Origin: Acidobacteriota bacterium
Lineage (GTDB): Bacteria > Acidobacteriota > Vicinamibacteria > Vicinamibacterales > UBA8438
Direction: 5' to 3'
NCBI GenBank assembly: GCA_009861545.1
Contig: VXME01000077.1
Location: 1-63,144 of the forward strand
Length of the DNA: 63,144 nucleotides
Part shown: positions 7,929-16,201 of the stretch, piece by piece
How the letters are laid out: every line of letters starts with the position of its first letter
Position numbering within the stretch: position 1 is the first letter of the stretch
Position numbers and translations under genes: made by a program
The notes under the pieces: model-generated
What the model was told of the DNA's origin: nothing
Seen by the model: the letters and a program-made list of their open reading frames with translations, nothing else
The model's database searches: none

Positions 7929-8758
7929 CGCGGGGCGGGCCGGGCCGGCGTGGCGATGCGGAGGCGGTGGATCCACTCCTGGTCGCCACCGCGGCCGAAG
8001 CCGTGCTGCAGGCCGGAAGGATTCAGCGCGCACACTTCGGAACCGACGTGCAGGTCGACAAGAAGGGGGTCATCGACCTGGTGACGCAGGTCGACCTGGA
8101 GGTCGAGCGCTGGTTCCGCAACATGATCGGGGAGCGGTTCCCGTCCCACGCCATCCTCGCGGAGGAGCTCGACGATCACGCCGGCGTACCCGCGCAGCCG
8201 CGCTACTGCTGGGTGTTCGACCCGATCGACGGCACGGTCAACTATGCGCACGGCCTGCCGATCTTCTGTGCGTCGCTGGCGCTCGAGATCGACGGCGTTC
8301 CAAGCATCGCCGCCGTTTACGACCCGATGCGCGAGGAGCTCTTCACGGCCGAGCTGGGCTCCGGCGCCCGGGTCAACGGCGTTCCGTTGCGCGTGTCCAC
8401 GACCTCGGGGCTGGTCGACGCGATGCTCTGTACGGGGTTTCCGTACGACGTGCATGAGACGGTGGACGAGGTGATCGGGCTGTTCGGCGCGTTCGTTGCC
8501 GAGGCGCGGGCCGTGCGGCGGCTCGGCTCCGCCGCGCTCGACCTGTGCTACGTGGCGGCCGGGCGGTTCGACGGCTTCTGGGAGCAGCGCCTGCATCCGT
8601 GGGACATGGCGGCCGGCGCGCTGATCGCGGCCGAGGCCGGCGGCACGGTCTCCACGCTGGCCGGCGCGTCCTTCGATTCGCGCGAGGGCTCGGTCGTGGC
8701 GACCAACGGTCTGCTGCACGACGCCATGCTGGGCATCATTCGCGGACGCGCCGTATAG
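7925..8758 (+). CDS. Inositol monophosphatase family protein
   Basis: This encodes 277 residues, overlapping the preceding gene by 4 bp. It has the metal-binding motifs of the Li-sensitive phosphatase superfamily: EELDDH (first metal glutamate), WVFDPIDGTVNYAHGLP (the DPIDGT motif) and the C-terminal WDMAAGALIAAEAGG (the WD-x-AAG motif). Substrates in the family include inositol phosphates, fructose bisphosphate and PAP; the exact one is not decided by these motifs. Coupling to an RsbW-type gene is a noteworthy arrangement but gives no mechanism. Confidence 0.88.
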   Translation: MTRGGPGRRGDAEAVDPLLVATAAEAVLQAGRIQRAHFGTDVQVDKKGVIDLVTQVDLEVERWFRNMIGERFPSHAILAEELDDHAGVPAQPRYCWVFDPIDGTVNYAHGLPIFCASLALEIDGVPSIAAVYDPMREELFTAELGSGARVNGVPLRVSTTSGLVDAMLCTGFPYDVHETVDEVIGLFGAFVAEARAVRRLGSAALDLCYVAAGRFDGFWEQRLHPWDMAAGALIAAEAGGTVSTLAGASFDSREGSVVATNGLLHDAMLGIIRGRAV

Positions 8759-9064
8759 CCCATCGCCCTGCCTGCGCGTCGACAGGGTGTCGATGGTCGG
8801 CCGGCGTTCTCTGCACTGGACGGTTGGACACCAATCCGCGACACCGATCGGCGAGTCGACGCTCGTCTCTTGCCAGCTTCGGCCGGGGCCCCGCGGCCGA
8901 GCCGGACCCGTCTCCGCCAGATAACATGGGATGCTTCCGCGGCTCCGGCCGAGCGGAAAGCACTGATGGCGCGCGCGTTCCGCGTGCCGGCCTGCTGGCA
9001 TCGATCGTGCTTGTAGACAGGTGGGAGGGATCGAATGCCTGTCTACTACACACCGGAGGCCAGC
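8759..9064 (+). other. Intergenic region with a GC-rich dyad and a leader hairpin
   Basis: About 306 bp without a gene I can support. Around 8880-8905 lies a very GC-rich inverted repeat (CGGCCG on both sides of GGGGCCCCG) that could act as a weak terminator for the preceding operon, although no T-run follows. Near the right end is the perfect inverted repeat listed separately at 9013-9046. Confidence 0.4.
9013..9046 (+). promoter_or_regulatory. Perfect 9-bp inverted repeat in leader of outer-membrane gene
   Basis: GTAGACAGG (9013-9021) is matched by CCTGTCTAC (9038-9046) across a 16-nt loop. The dyad ends 7 nt before a good Shine-Dalgarno sequence, GGAGG at 9054-9058, and 18 nt before the ATG at 9065. 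It could be an operator or an RNA hairpin that controls translation. Confidence 0.5.
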
Positions 9065-9787
9065 ATGTCACGCAGCGCCAGGAGAACGGGTTTCGCCGCC
9101 GCCGTAATCGTCGCGAGCGTCCTCGGCACGGGGTCGGCGCTCGCGCAGCAGTCGGTCACGCTAACCGCCGGGCAGTTCGCGATCAAGGGATTCGACAGCC
9201 GGATCGACCGTGACGTCCTGCTGGAGAACCTGAACGTCTTCGCGTTCCGGCTGGACGACTTCGACGGCGGGGCGGTGGGCGGGTCCTGGGATCTCGCTCT
9301 CGGGGACCACTTCGAGGTGAGTCTCGGCCTCGGCTTCTACCAGCGGACGGTCCCGAGCGTGTACAACGACTACGTGGACGTCGACGGCAGCGAGATCTTC
9401 CAGGACTTCCGTCTCCGTATCGTTCCGGCAACCGCGACCATCCGCTTCCTGCCGTTCGGAGACACGCCGGTACAGCCGTACTTCGGTGGCGGGTTCGGCC
9501 TCTACGCGTGGCGCTACGCCGAATTCGGCAAGTTCATCGACTTCAGCGCGGTCGACCGGTTCGGTTCTTTCGATACGTTCAACGACCGCTTCGTGGCCGA
9601 AGGGACGGACGCCGGCGGCGTCGTGCTGGGCGGGGTGCGGATTCCCTTCGGCGACCGGTACGCTCTCGGCCTCGAGGCCCAGTACCACGAGGTGAGCGGG
9701 TTGGTGGGCATCGACAACGGGTTCCTCGAAGACGAGATCGACCTCGGCGGCCTGACCACGCAGGTGACGTTCCAGGTGGGTTTCTGA
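9065..9787 (+). CDS. Outer-membrane beta-barrel protein
   Basis: This encodes 240 residues. It has a signal peptide ending ALAQQ and many alternating aromatic/polar strands, and ends in TTQVTFQVGF, with the C-terminal phenylalanine typical of outer-membrane proteins. The GGFGLYAWRYAEF segment resembles an eight-stranded OmpW/OmpA-like barrel strand. The start at ATG 9065 is fixed by GGAGG at 9054-9058; an upstream in-frame start at 9035 lies inside the leader dyad. The substrate or role is not known. Confidence 0.7.
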   Translation: MSRSARRTGFAAAVIVASVLGTGSALAQQSVTLTAGQFAIKGFDSRIDRDVLLENLNVFAFRLDDFDGGAVGGSWDLALGDHFEVSLGLGFYQRTVPSVYNDYVDVDGSEIFQDFRLRIVPATATIRFLPFGDTPVQPYFGGGFGLYAWRYAEFGKFIDFSAVDRFGSFDTFNDRFVAEGTDAGGVVLGGVRIPFGDRYALGLEAQYHEVSGLVGIDNGFLEDEIDLGGLTTQVTFQVGF

Positions 9788-9829
9788 CCGGCACGGTGAG
9801 GCCGCGGACGTGCGGCGGTCGCCGGTTGG

Positions 9830-9835
9830 TATAAT
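9830..9835 (+). promoter_or_regulatory. -10 hexamer TATAAT before VTT-family gene
   Basis: A consensus TATAAT lies 10 nt before a GTG at 9846 and overlaps the ATG at 9834. If it is the promoter, the true start is probably GTG 9846 and the mRNA is leaderless or nearly so. Confidence 0.5.
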
Positions 9836-10451
9836 GCCGGCGTCCGTGGCCCGCATCGTATCCTGGATTCAGGCCTTCGCCCTCGGCATCGGCGGCCCGG
9901 GGCTGTTCGTCGTCGCCTTCCTCGACTCGTCCTTCCTCTCCCTGCCGGAGATCAACGACCTGCTCGTCGTGATGCTGGTGATCGAGCACAACGCGCGCAT
10001 GCCGTACTACGCGCTGATGGCGACCCTGGGCTCGGTCACCGGGTGCCTGGTGCTGTACTGCATCGGCCGGTCCGGCGGCGAGGCCCTGGTCCGGCGGCGG
10101 TTCGGCGGGCCACGGATGGCGCGGGCTCTCGCGCTTTCGAAGCGCTATGGTGTCTTCGCCATCGCCATCCCGGCCATCCTGCCGCCGCCGGCGCCCTTCA
10201 AGATCTTCGTGCTGCTCGCGGGGGTCGCGGCCGTGCCCTTGTGGCAGTTCGCGACTACGATCGCCCTGGCGCGGGGATTCAGATACTTCGCGATCGGGAT
10301 GCTCTCCGTCCGCTATGGAGACGACGCCATCGCGTTCATCGAGGCCAACGGCCGCGCCGTCGCCCTCGTCCTGGTGGGATTGATCGTCGCCGGCGGCGTG
10401 GTCTGGATCCTCTGGCGGCAGCGCAGGGCGACGCGCACCGGCGAGCTATAA
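9834..10451 (+). CDS. VTT/YqaA (DedA-like) membrane protein
   Basis: This encodes 205 residues from ATG 9834, or 201 from GTG 9846, with about five hydrophobic segments. Features typical of the YqaA branch of the VTT/DedA superfamily are GGPGLFVVAFLDSSFLSLPE near the N-terminus, TLGSVTGCLVLYCIGRSGG, and PAILPPPAPFKIFVLLAG, with the re-entrant-loop prolines. Members act in lipid scrambling or membrane homeostasis. It lies just upstream of a glycosyltransferase that probably uses polyprenyl phosphate, which may hint at lipid carrier recycling; that link is inference. Confidence 0.75.
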   Translation: MPASVARIVSWIQAFALGIGGPGLFVVAFLDSSFLSLPEINDLLVVMLVIEHNARMPYYALMATLGSVTGCLVLYCIGRSGGEALVRRRFGGPRMARALALSKRYGVFAIAIPAILPPPAPFKIFVLLAGVAAVPLWQFATTIALARGFRYFAIGMLSVRYGDDAIAFIEANGRAVALVLVGLIVAGGVVWILWRQRRATRTGEL

Positions 10452-10452
10452 T
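10447..10452 (+). promoter_or_regulatory. -10 hexamer TATAAT upstream of GT2 gene
   Basis: A consensus TATAAT overlaps the stop of the VTT gene, 47 nt before the ATG at 10500. It probably starts the transcript of the glycosyltransferase gene. No strong -35 is visible. Confidence 0.4.
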
Positions 10453-10499
10453 CGACCGCCTCCACGGGTAGATTCCCCGCGGCCTCATCGAAGCGAAGC

Positions 10500-11522
10500 A
10501 TGACCCCCGACCTCTCGGTCGTGATTCCCCTCTACAACGAGGAGCCCAACGTTGCCGAGTTGCACCGCGAGCTGACCGCGGCGCTGGGCGCCTGGGGCCG
10601 TTCCTACGAGCTCCTGCTCGTCGACGACGGCAGCAGCGACGGCACCTTCGCGGCGTTGAAGTCGTTGCAGGCCGGGGACCCCCACGTTCGCGTCATTGCG
10701 TTTCGGCGGAACTTCGGACAGACCGCGGCGTTCGCGGCCGGCTTCGCGCACGCGCGCGGGCGGGTCATCGCTACCGCCGACGGCGACCTGCAGAACGACC
10801 CGCGGGACCTGCCCATGATGGTGGACAGGCTCGACCAGGGGCACGACATCGTCTGCGGGTGGCGCCGAAAGCGCCGCGATCCGTGGCTGAACCGGCGGCT
10901 GCCTTCGAACATCGCCAACTGGCTGATCTCGCGCACGACCGGCGTGCGGCTTCACGACTACGGCTGCTCGCTCAAGGTGTTCCGGGGCGATGTGGTCCGC
11001 TCTCTGCGGCTCTACGGCGAGATGCACCGGTTCATTCCGGCTATCGCCAGCGAGCAGGGGGTCCGCATCGCCGAGGTCGAGGTCAACCACCGGCCGCGGC
11101 GCATGGGCGAGTCCAAGTACGGTCTGGCCAGGACGATGCGGGTCGTTCTCGACCTGCTGACCGTCAAGTTCCTGCTCAGCTATTCGACGCAGCCGATTCA
11201 GATCTTCGGTCCGCCCGGGCTGTTGATGGGGACGGCCGGACTCGCCATCACCGCGTACCTCGGATACGTGCGGCTCGTCGCCGATCAGCCGATCGGGGAC
11301 AGACCGCTGCTGCTGCTCGGCATCCTGCTGATCTTCGCCGGCATGCAGTTCCTGACGTTGGGGCTCCTCGCCGAGTTGCAGGCCCGGACGTACCACGAAT
11401 CGCAGGACAAACCGATCTACGCGGTTCGCGAGATCCTGGAGACGCAGGCCGACCCGTCGCCGCACGACCGGGCATCCGACGCCACGGGCGGGGGCCGAGC
11501 CGGCCGCGTCACGCCCCGCTGA
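10500..11522 (+). CDS. Polyprenyl-phosphate glycosyltransferase (GT2, GtrB/DPM1-like)
   Basis: This encodes 340 residues. The N-terminal GT-A domain starts SVVIPLYNEEPNV, with VDDGSSDGT for nucleotide binding and TADGDLQNDPRDLP as the DxD-equivalent. RPRRMGESKYG is the conserved motif of the DPM1/GtrB/ArnC group. Two C-terminal membrane helices (FGPPGLLMGTAGLAITAYLGY and LLLLGILLIFAGMQFLTLGLL) match the GtrB/ArnC type. It should transfer a sugar from a nucleotide to undecaprenyl phosphate, making a lipid-linked donor for the GT-C proteins further along the window. It is convergent with the next gene (14 bp overlap). Confidence 0.85.
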   Translation: MTPDLSVVIPLYNEEPNVAELHRELTAALGAWGRSYELLLVDDGSSDGTFAALKSLQAGDPHVRVIAFRRNFGQTAAFAAGFAHARGRVIATADGDLQNDPRDLPMMVDRLDQGHDIVCGWRRKRRDPWLNRRLPSNIANWLISRTTGVRLHDYGCSLKVFRGDVVRSLRLYGEMHRFIPAIASEQGVRIAEVEVNHRPRRMGESKYGLARTMRVVLDLLTVKFLLSYSTQPIQIFGPPGLLMGTAGLAITAYLGYVRLVADQPIGDRPLLLLGILLIFAGMQFLTLGLLAELQARTYHESQDKPIYAVREILETQADPSPHDRASDATGGGRAGRVTPR

Positions 11523-12591
11523 GCAGACGGGCTGCCGCGAAGATCCAGACAACCACCACGGTTTGCTCGCCAAGGGCCGGAAGACGCCACGCGTCCTCGG
11601 CGAATGCCGTCCCGTCGTCCGCATGAAGGGCGACCGGCTGTCGGAGCTCGAAGGCAAGCTGATCGGCAACCCCGGCGCCGCGCGCGTGGTGGGGCTCTCC
11701 GGGGTGGAATACGAGCGCGTGCGTGTCGCCGACGACTGCGACCGGCGCGTCGCCACCGATCGCCACCGGTGCGAGCAGCGGATCCTCCGGCTCGATGATG
11801 CCGCGCACGCGAATCTCTTCGCGCGGCGGCGCTTCCGGCAGGCGCTGCCACAGATCCCCGCGGATCGGCGTGGTGAACCACGCCAGGCCGTATGGCCGGG
11901 CCGGCGTCATGTCGACAGCGACGTGGTCCCGAACCGCCTCCCCGATAATCCCCGCCGCCACGACGCACCCGACGCCCGACCAGTGCGAGTCCTGTCTGCA
12001 GTAGAGCGGCCCCTCGTGATGAAACCGGTCGCGGAGGAACGCCGGCGTCAGATCGACCAGACGAACGCCCTGGGCCCGGAGGTCGTCGTAGAGGGCCTGC
12101 AGGGTCGCGTCGAGCCGGCGGACCGGAATCGGTACGTCGAGGTCCGGCGCGAGCCGGTCGGGGTAGACGATGCCCTTCGGCGGCACGGGTGCGACGATGA
12201 GCTCGATGCCGTCGCGGCGCAGCCTCTCGGCCGCCGACGCGATCGCGGCGACAGCCGTACCCGAACGGGGAGCTGCGGCGCCCAGGGCGGCGGCTTCGTC
12301 CACGGCGAAGAGCCACCCGTCGCTGCCGGTCAGGACCTCCTCTCCCGCCGCCGACGCTTCCGCGGCCAGCCGCGCGCAGGCAACCCGGAATCGTTCGACG
12401 AGCTCGGGGTCGGCGGGACCCGCGCAGGCCATGGCCGCTGTCAACAGCAACCAGGAGGCCGCGGGGCCCCGGGGACGGCGCTTCTTGGGATCGGTGCCCT
12501 CGACGGGCCGGACGCGTGTCGTGCTTGCGGTCGAGCACGTCGCGGTCCGACGGCCCGCCGCCGGAGGCGTGCGTCGCGAATTGATTCGCAT
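11509..12591 (-). CDS. AlgX/AlgJ-like SGNH-fold protein (putative exopolysaccharide O-acetylation)
   Basis: This encodes 360 residues from ATG 12591 (ATG 12609 is possible). A basic N-terminus leads into the hydrophobic segment ASWLLLTAAMACAGP, a possible lipobox (AMAC). The mature part shows the AlgX/AlgJ pattern: TGSDGWLF near the start (as in family GxDGWLF), LIVAPVPPKGIVYPDRL, CRQDSHWSGVG (the D-x-HW catalytic pair) and VVGDTHALVFHPGE (the GDS/GDT nucleophile block with Thr in place of Ser). AlgX-type proteins O-acetylate polysaccharides in the periplasm. The Thr in place of the nucleophile Ser makes activity uncertain. It is divergent from another SGNH-type gene at 12640. Confidence 0.7.
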   Translation of the reverse strand: MRINSRRTPPAAGRRTATCSTASTTRVRPVEGTDPKKRRPRGPAASWLLLTAAMACAGPADPELVERFRVACARLAAEASAAGEEVLTGSDGWLFAVDEAAALGAAAPRSGTAVAAIASAAERLRRDGIELIVAPVPPKGIVYPDRLAPDLDVPIPVRRLDATLQALYDDLRAQGVRLVDLTPAFLRDRFHHEGPLYCRQDSHWSGVGCVVAAGIIGEAVRDHVAVDMTPARPYGLAWFTTPIRGDLWQRLPEAPPREEIRVRGIIEPEDPLLAPVAIGGDAPVAVVGDTHALVFHPGEPHHARGAGVADQLAFELRQPVALHADDGTAFAEDAWRLPALGEQTVVVVWIFAAARLLSGA

Positions 12592-12639
12592 GACTGTTGA
12601 GGCTAACATCTCGTCACCGTCGAATCGTCCGGCCTCGTC

Positions 12640-13713
12640 GTGAGATTCCACAGCAGCAGTACGCTCGTTCCAGTCGTCACGGTCCTCCTCTGGCTGTCCG
12701 CATGCGCAGAGTCGTCCGTGTTGCCGCCGGCGACGCCCTCGCCGTTGCCCGCCGACAGGATCGGGCGCCTCGCGATCGCCTGCCCGGCCGGCGGTCGGGC
12801 CCAGTCGTTCGACGGCAGACCGGCCACGGTGCACTTCGCGGCGCCTGTCGTCAGTGGCGGCCAGCCGCCGGTGACCGCGGGGTGCTCGCCGCACTCCGGC
12901 AGCGCCTTCGGAATCGGTACGACGGAGGTGACGTGCGGCGCCTCGGATGCACTGCAGCAGACGGCGAGCTGCGTGTTCGGGGTGACCGTTCTCGGTCCGC
13001 CGAAACTGGCGGTCACCCGGTTGCTCGCGTTCGGGGACAGCATCACCGCGGGTGTCGTGTCTTCACCGAACGGAGGAGCGAGGCTGGACAGCTTCAACTC
13101 CTACCCGGCCCGTCTCCGGCGGCGTCTGGCTTCACTCTATCTGACCCAGGACATCGAGGTCGTCAACGCCGGCGTGCCTGGAGAGGAAGCGTCGCAGGCC
13201 GAGGCACGATTCGGCCTGGAACTCGGGAGGCACCGCCCGGAGGTCGTGCTGTTGATGCACGGCACCAACGACCTGGACGTGATCGCCGGATCCGGCGCGG
13301 ACAGCGCCGCCGCGGCCCTCGACGGAATGGTCGCGGCCGCGCGCGCCGCCGGCATCGATACTCTTCTGATGACCATCCCACCCCAACGAGGCACCGGCTC
13401 GGCGTCTCTCGTATCGGGGCTGAACAGCAGCATCCAGGCGATCGCCGCCCGACACGGCGCCGAGCTCATCGATATCCATCACCTCCTGCTGACGGGACCG
13501 TGCAGCGGCCTGCCGCAGATTCCATGCATCGGGCGCGACGGCCTGCACCCGACGGAGCAAGGCTACGACTTGATGGCGCAAGAGCTGGAGCGGGTTCTCG
13601 TGGCCCGCTACGACGTGGAGATCGTGCCCGCGACCGGCGAGCAGCGCGGCGCTGCGCGTGGAATGGCGCTCGCGTCGGGTGAACAGTCGGTCGCTCGCCG
13701 GAGACAGGGATGA
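12640..13713 (+). CDS. GDSL/SGNH hydrolase lipoprotein with HYR-like domain
   Basis: This encodes 357 residues from GTG 12640. The N-terminus is a lipoprotein signal (LLWLSAC). Residues ~45-120 form an HYR-like beta domain (AAPVVSGGQPPVTAGCSPHSG). The catalytic SGNH blocks follow: LLAFGDSITAG (block I Ser), NAGVPGEEA (block II Gly), MHGTNDLD (block III Asn) and DGLHPTEQGY (block V Asp-His). It should be an esterase or deacylase attached to the outer membrane or facing the periplasm. The stop overlaps the next start at ATGA, so it is coupled to the outer-membrane protein gene downstream. Confidence 0.82.
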   Translation: MRFHSSSTLVPVVTVLLWLSACAESSVLPPATPSPLPADRIGRLAIACPAGGRAQSFDGRPATVHFAAPVVSGGQPPVTAGCSPHSGSAFGIGTTEVTCGASDALQQTASCVFGVTVLGPPKLAVTRLLAFGDSITAGVVSSPNGGARLDSFNSYPARLRRRLASLYLTQDIEVVNAGVPGEEASQAEARFGLELGRHRPEVVLLMHGTNDLDVIAGSGADSAAAALDGMVAAARAAGIDTLLMTIPPQRGTGSASLVSGLNSSIQAIAARHGAELIDIHHLLLTGPCSGLPQIPCIGRDGLHPTEQGYDLMAQELERVLVARYDVEIVPATGEQRGAARGMALASGEQSVARRRQG

Positions 13714-14546
13714 CCCACACCTTGTGGCGCTCGGCGGCGGGGATGGGATTGAGCTCGCTCCTGCTGTTCGCCGCTGCCGGCTCCGTGTTCGCACAGGAGG
13801 AAGAGCCCTCGGTTTCCCGGGCGCCGGAGGCTCGGTCCGGAGATTCCGGATGGCTCCTTTCCGGCCGCATGCTGCTCCACGTCAATGGTGGTTACCAGGT
13901 CGGTGACACGCGTTACGCCAGGGAGACCGATTTTCGAGCGTACGGCGAACGCGCGCGGTTTCTGGTGAGCGAGGAGTTCGGGGGCACCGCGCACGTCGAC
14001 GCCGGCGGCGCCCTGCATCTCTGGCGCGGACTGGAGATCGGCGCGAGCTACACCCAGGTCGGCAGGTCCGGGACAGCGCTGGTAACCGGCGCGGTCCCGC
14101 ACCCTCTCGATAGGGGCCGGGATCGGACGGCGCCTGCGCAGACGCTTACGCTGCCCCATCGGCAGCGAGCCACCCACGTCTACGCTGCGTGGCGCTTCAG
14201 ACCGAGCGGCATCTGGAGTCTGGCGTTCTCGGCAGGGCCCACTTACTTCAACCTGCGCCAGGGGGTCGTCGCCAACCTGACCGCAAGCGAGGCGGGCGGA
14301 CCGCCGTTCGCCGACGTCGATCTGCGGGTCGATACCGGGGAGCACACGAGAAACGGCGTGGGGTTCAATGCGGGCCTCGACGTTACGGTCATACTGACGC
14401 CCGCCAGGTTGGCGCCCAAGCTCGGCGTGGGGTACTTCGTACGTCTGACGCTCGGTTCGGTCGATACGCCTTCCGCCGACGGCGAGCAGAGTACCTACTA
14501 CGTCGGCGGGATCCAGACCGGCGCCGGGCTCCGCGTGCTGTTCTGA
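13710..14546 (+). CDS. Outer-membrane beta-barrel protein
   Basis: This encodes 278 residues, with a signal peptide (LLLFAAAGSVFAQ) and repeated amphipathic strands ending in GAGLRVLF, with a terminal phenylalanine. It overlaps the esterase gene by 4 bp, so the two products are probably made together and may act at the same outer membrane site. It is not related by eye to the barrel at 9065. No function can be given. Confidence 0.65.
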   Translation: MTHTLWRSAAGMGLSSLLLFAAAGSVFAQEEEPSVSRAPEARSGDSGWLLSGRMLLHVNGGYQVGDTRYARETDFRAYGERARFLVSEEFGGTAHVDAGGALHLWRGLEIGASYTQVGRSGTALVTGAVPHPLDRGRDRTAPAQTLTLPHRQRATHVYAAWRFRPSGIWSLAFSAGPTYFNLRQGVVANLTASEAGGPPFADVDLRVDTGEHTRNGVGFNAGLDVTVILTPARLAPKLGVGYFVRLTLGSVDTPSADGEQSTYYVGGIQTGAGLRVLF

Positions 14547-14554
14547 CGCGGAGG

Positions 14555-16201
14555 TCACCGATCCGGCTGACCGGGAAGGCGGTACGCGCCGCGAACGTCC
14601 GCGATTTCGGTGTCGATACGCTCCTGCGTCCAATCCAACGCTTCTGCCATGATCCCGGCCGCCGAGAACACCGCATCCTCTCCGGGGTAGCCCGCGGAAC
14701 CCGCTTCGGTACGTCTCAGCAGAGCATCGGCCAGTCTGACCGCCATTTCTTCTCGGACCGCGTACCTGATCTCCCCGGCAGTGACGGCGCACGTGGAGCC
14801 GAGCGGCACCCGGTCCGTCTTCGAGGAGGTCAGCATGCCGAGGACCTGCCGGTGTCGGGTTCCGTACGTGCAAGCCAGCCGCCTTCGCGTCTCGGGCGAA
14901 ATCGGGCCGTCCCCCGGACGCGTGACTTCTTTCATGAAGTCATCCACGTCGGCCGGGATGTCGCCGCCGAGGAGGGGTGTGTCCGCGGTCCGGCAGGGGG
15001 CGGCGACGCGCTGCAACTGGCGGACTGCCAGATCGACGGCGCGTTCGGCCGTATCGCGGGCGGTCGTGTAGCGCACGCCGAGCATGCTTATGAGCCCGTG
15101 GAGTCCGTCGTGGCGATGATCCACGATCTCGCTGATTGTCCTGCGCCGAACGCCGTCGCCGTTCGGAGACACCGGCAACAGGCCGCGATGGACCAGGCGC
15201 AGGTCGCCGAGCTCCAGGGACAGCCCCGGGAACGCCTCGCGGAGGGTTCCGATGAACCGCTCGATCTCGGTCCGATCGAGCGCGAGGCCGTTCGCACTGC
15301 CGTCGTAGCTGTCGTAGCTCGTGCCCGCGATGGCGAACTCGCGCCACGGCGCGATGAACAGGAATCGTCCGGCTGCCGGCCCGGCGACCGCATGCGAGCC
15401 CCGCAACGGCGACGCCATGACGAAGTTCATCGCCTTGGACAGTCGCCCATCGAGGCGTCCGCGGTCGCACGACGCGAGCCGGCGTGCGAGCTCCGGCGCC
15501 CAGGGTCCAGCGGCGTTGAGGACGATGTGGGCGCGAATCTCCAGCGACTCGCCGGTGAGGCGGTCGGATGCGCGAACGCCCTCGACCGTGTTTCCCCGCG
15601 TGAGCCCGGCCCTGGCCTCCACGTAGTTGGCGGCAATCGCCCCGTCCTCCACGGCGGACGCGATGAACGAGAAGTGGACCCGGTCGCTGTTGTGCATCTG
15701 GTGATCGAACCACTCCATGCCCCCGGTCACGCCGTCGGGATCGATGAGCGGATTGAGATCGAGACACTCGTTGCGGGACAGCAGTCGACTGGGCGGCAGT
15801 TGCCTGGAGACCGGGATTCCGTCGTTCCGATCGCGCGCCAGCAGGTCGTTGATCGCGAAATAGAGGCGCAGCAGCGTTCGATTGCGGGTTATCCCGCGGT
15901 ACGTCGGGACCACGAACGGCAATGGCCGGACCAGATGCGGAACGATGCGGCACAGGGCGCGGCGCTCGCGCACGAACCGGCGCAGCGCGGCGACGTTGCC
16001 GGACTGCAGCGCCCGAACCCCGCCGTGCAGTGTCTTTGCGCTGTTGAACGAGGTGCCGCCGCCGAAATCGGCGCGGTCGATGAGGCCGACGCGCAAGCCT
16101 CGCAGGGTCGCGTCCCAGGCCGCGATCGCGCCGTATATGCCCCCGCCGATGACGAGCAGGTCGAAGGTGCGGGACGTCAGCGTCGCGAGGTCTCTGCGCA
16201 C
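14555..16201 (-). CDS. FAD-dependent glycerol-3-phosphate dehydrogenase-like oxidoreductase
   Basis: This encodes 548 residues from GTG 16201. The N-terminus has the dinucleotide-binding motif DLLVIGGGIYGAIAAWDA, followed by the GlpD signatures LIDRADFGGGTSFNSAKTLHGG and GVRALQSGN. The C-terminal ~130 residues fit the GlpD alpha-helical cap (ACTYGTRHRQV, EIRYAVREEMAV). GlpD oxidises sn-glycerol 3-phosphate to dihydroxyacetone phosphate at the membrane. Here it overlaps the radical SAM gene by 25 bp at the end of a glycan operon, so a glycerol-phosphate or polyol substrate connected with the surface polymer is possible. A longer in-frame start at 16303 would overlap the neighbour much more and adds a poor leader. 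Confidence 0.82.
   Translation of the reverse strand: MRRDLATLTSRTFDLLVIGGGIYGAIAAWDATLRGLRVGLIDRADFGGGTSFNSAKTLHGGVRALQSGNVAALRRFVRERRALCRIVPHLVRPLPFVVPTYRGITRNRTLLRLYFAINDLLARDRNDGIPVSRQLPPSRLLSRNECLDLNPLIDPDGVTGGMEWFDHQMHNSDRVHFSFIASAVEDGAIAANYVEARAGLTRGNTVEGVRASDRLTGESLEIRAHIVLNAAGPWAPELARRLASCDRGRLDGRLSKAMNFVMASPLRGSHAVAGPAAGRFLFIAPWREFAIAGTSYDSYDGSANGLALDRTEIERFIGTLREAFPGLSLELGDLRLVHRGLLPVSPNGDGVRRRTISEIVDHRHDGLHGLISMLGVRYTTARDTAERAVDLAVRQLQRVAAPCRTADTPLLGGDIPADVDDFMKEVTRPGDGPISPETRRRLACTYGTRHRQVLGMLTSSKTDRVPLGSTCAVTAGEIRYAVREEMAVRLADALLRRTEAGSAGYPGEDAVFSAAGIMAEALDWTQERIDTEIADVRGAYRLPGQPDR

Noticed and set aside
8880-8905. GC-rich inverted repeat as a definite rho-independent terminator
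   Set aside because: There is no T-run after it, and such dyads occur by chance in DNA this rich in G and C.
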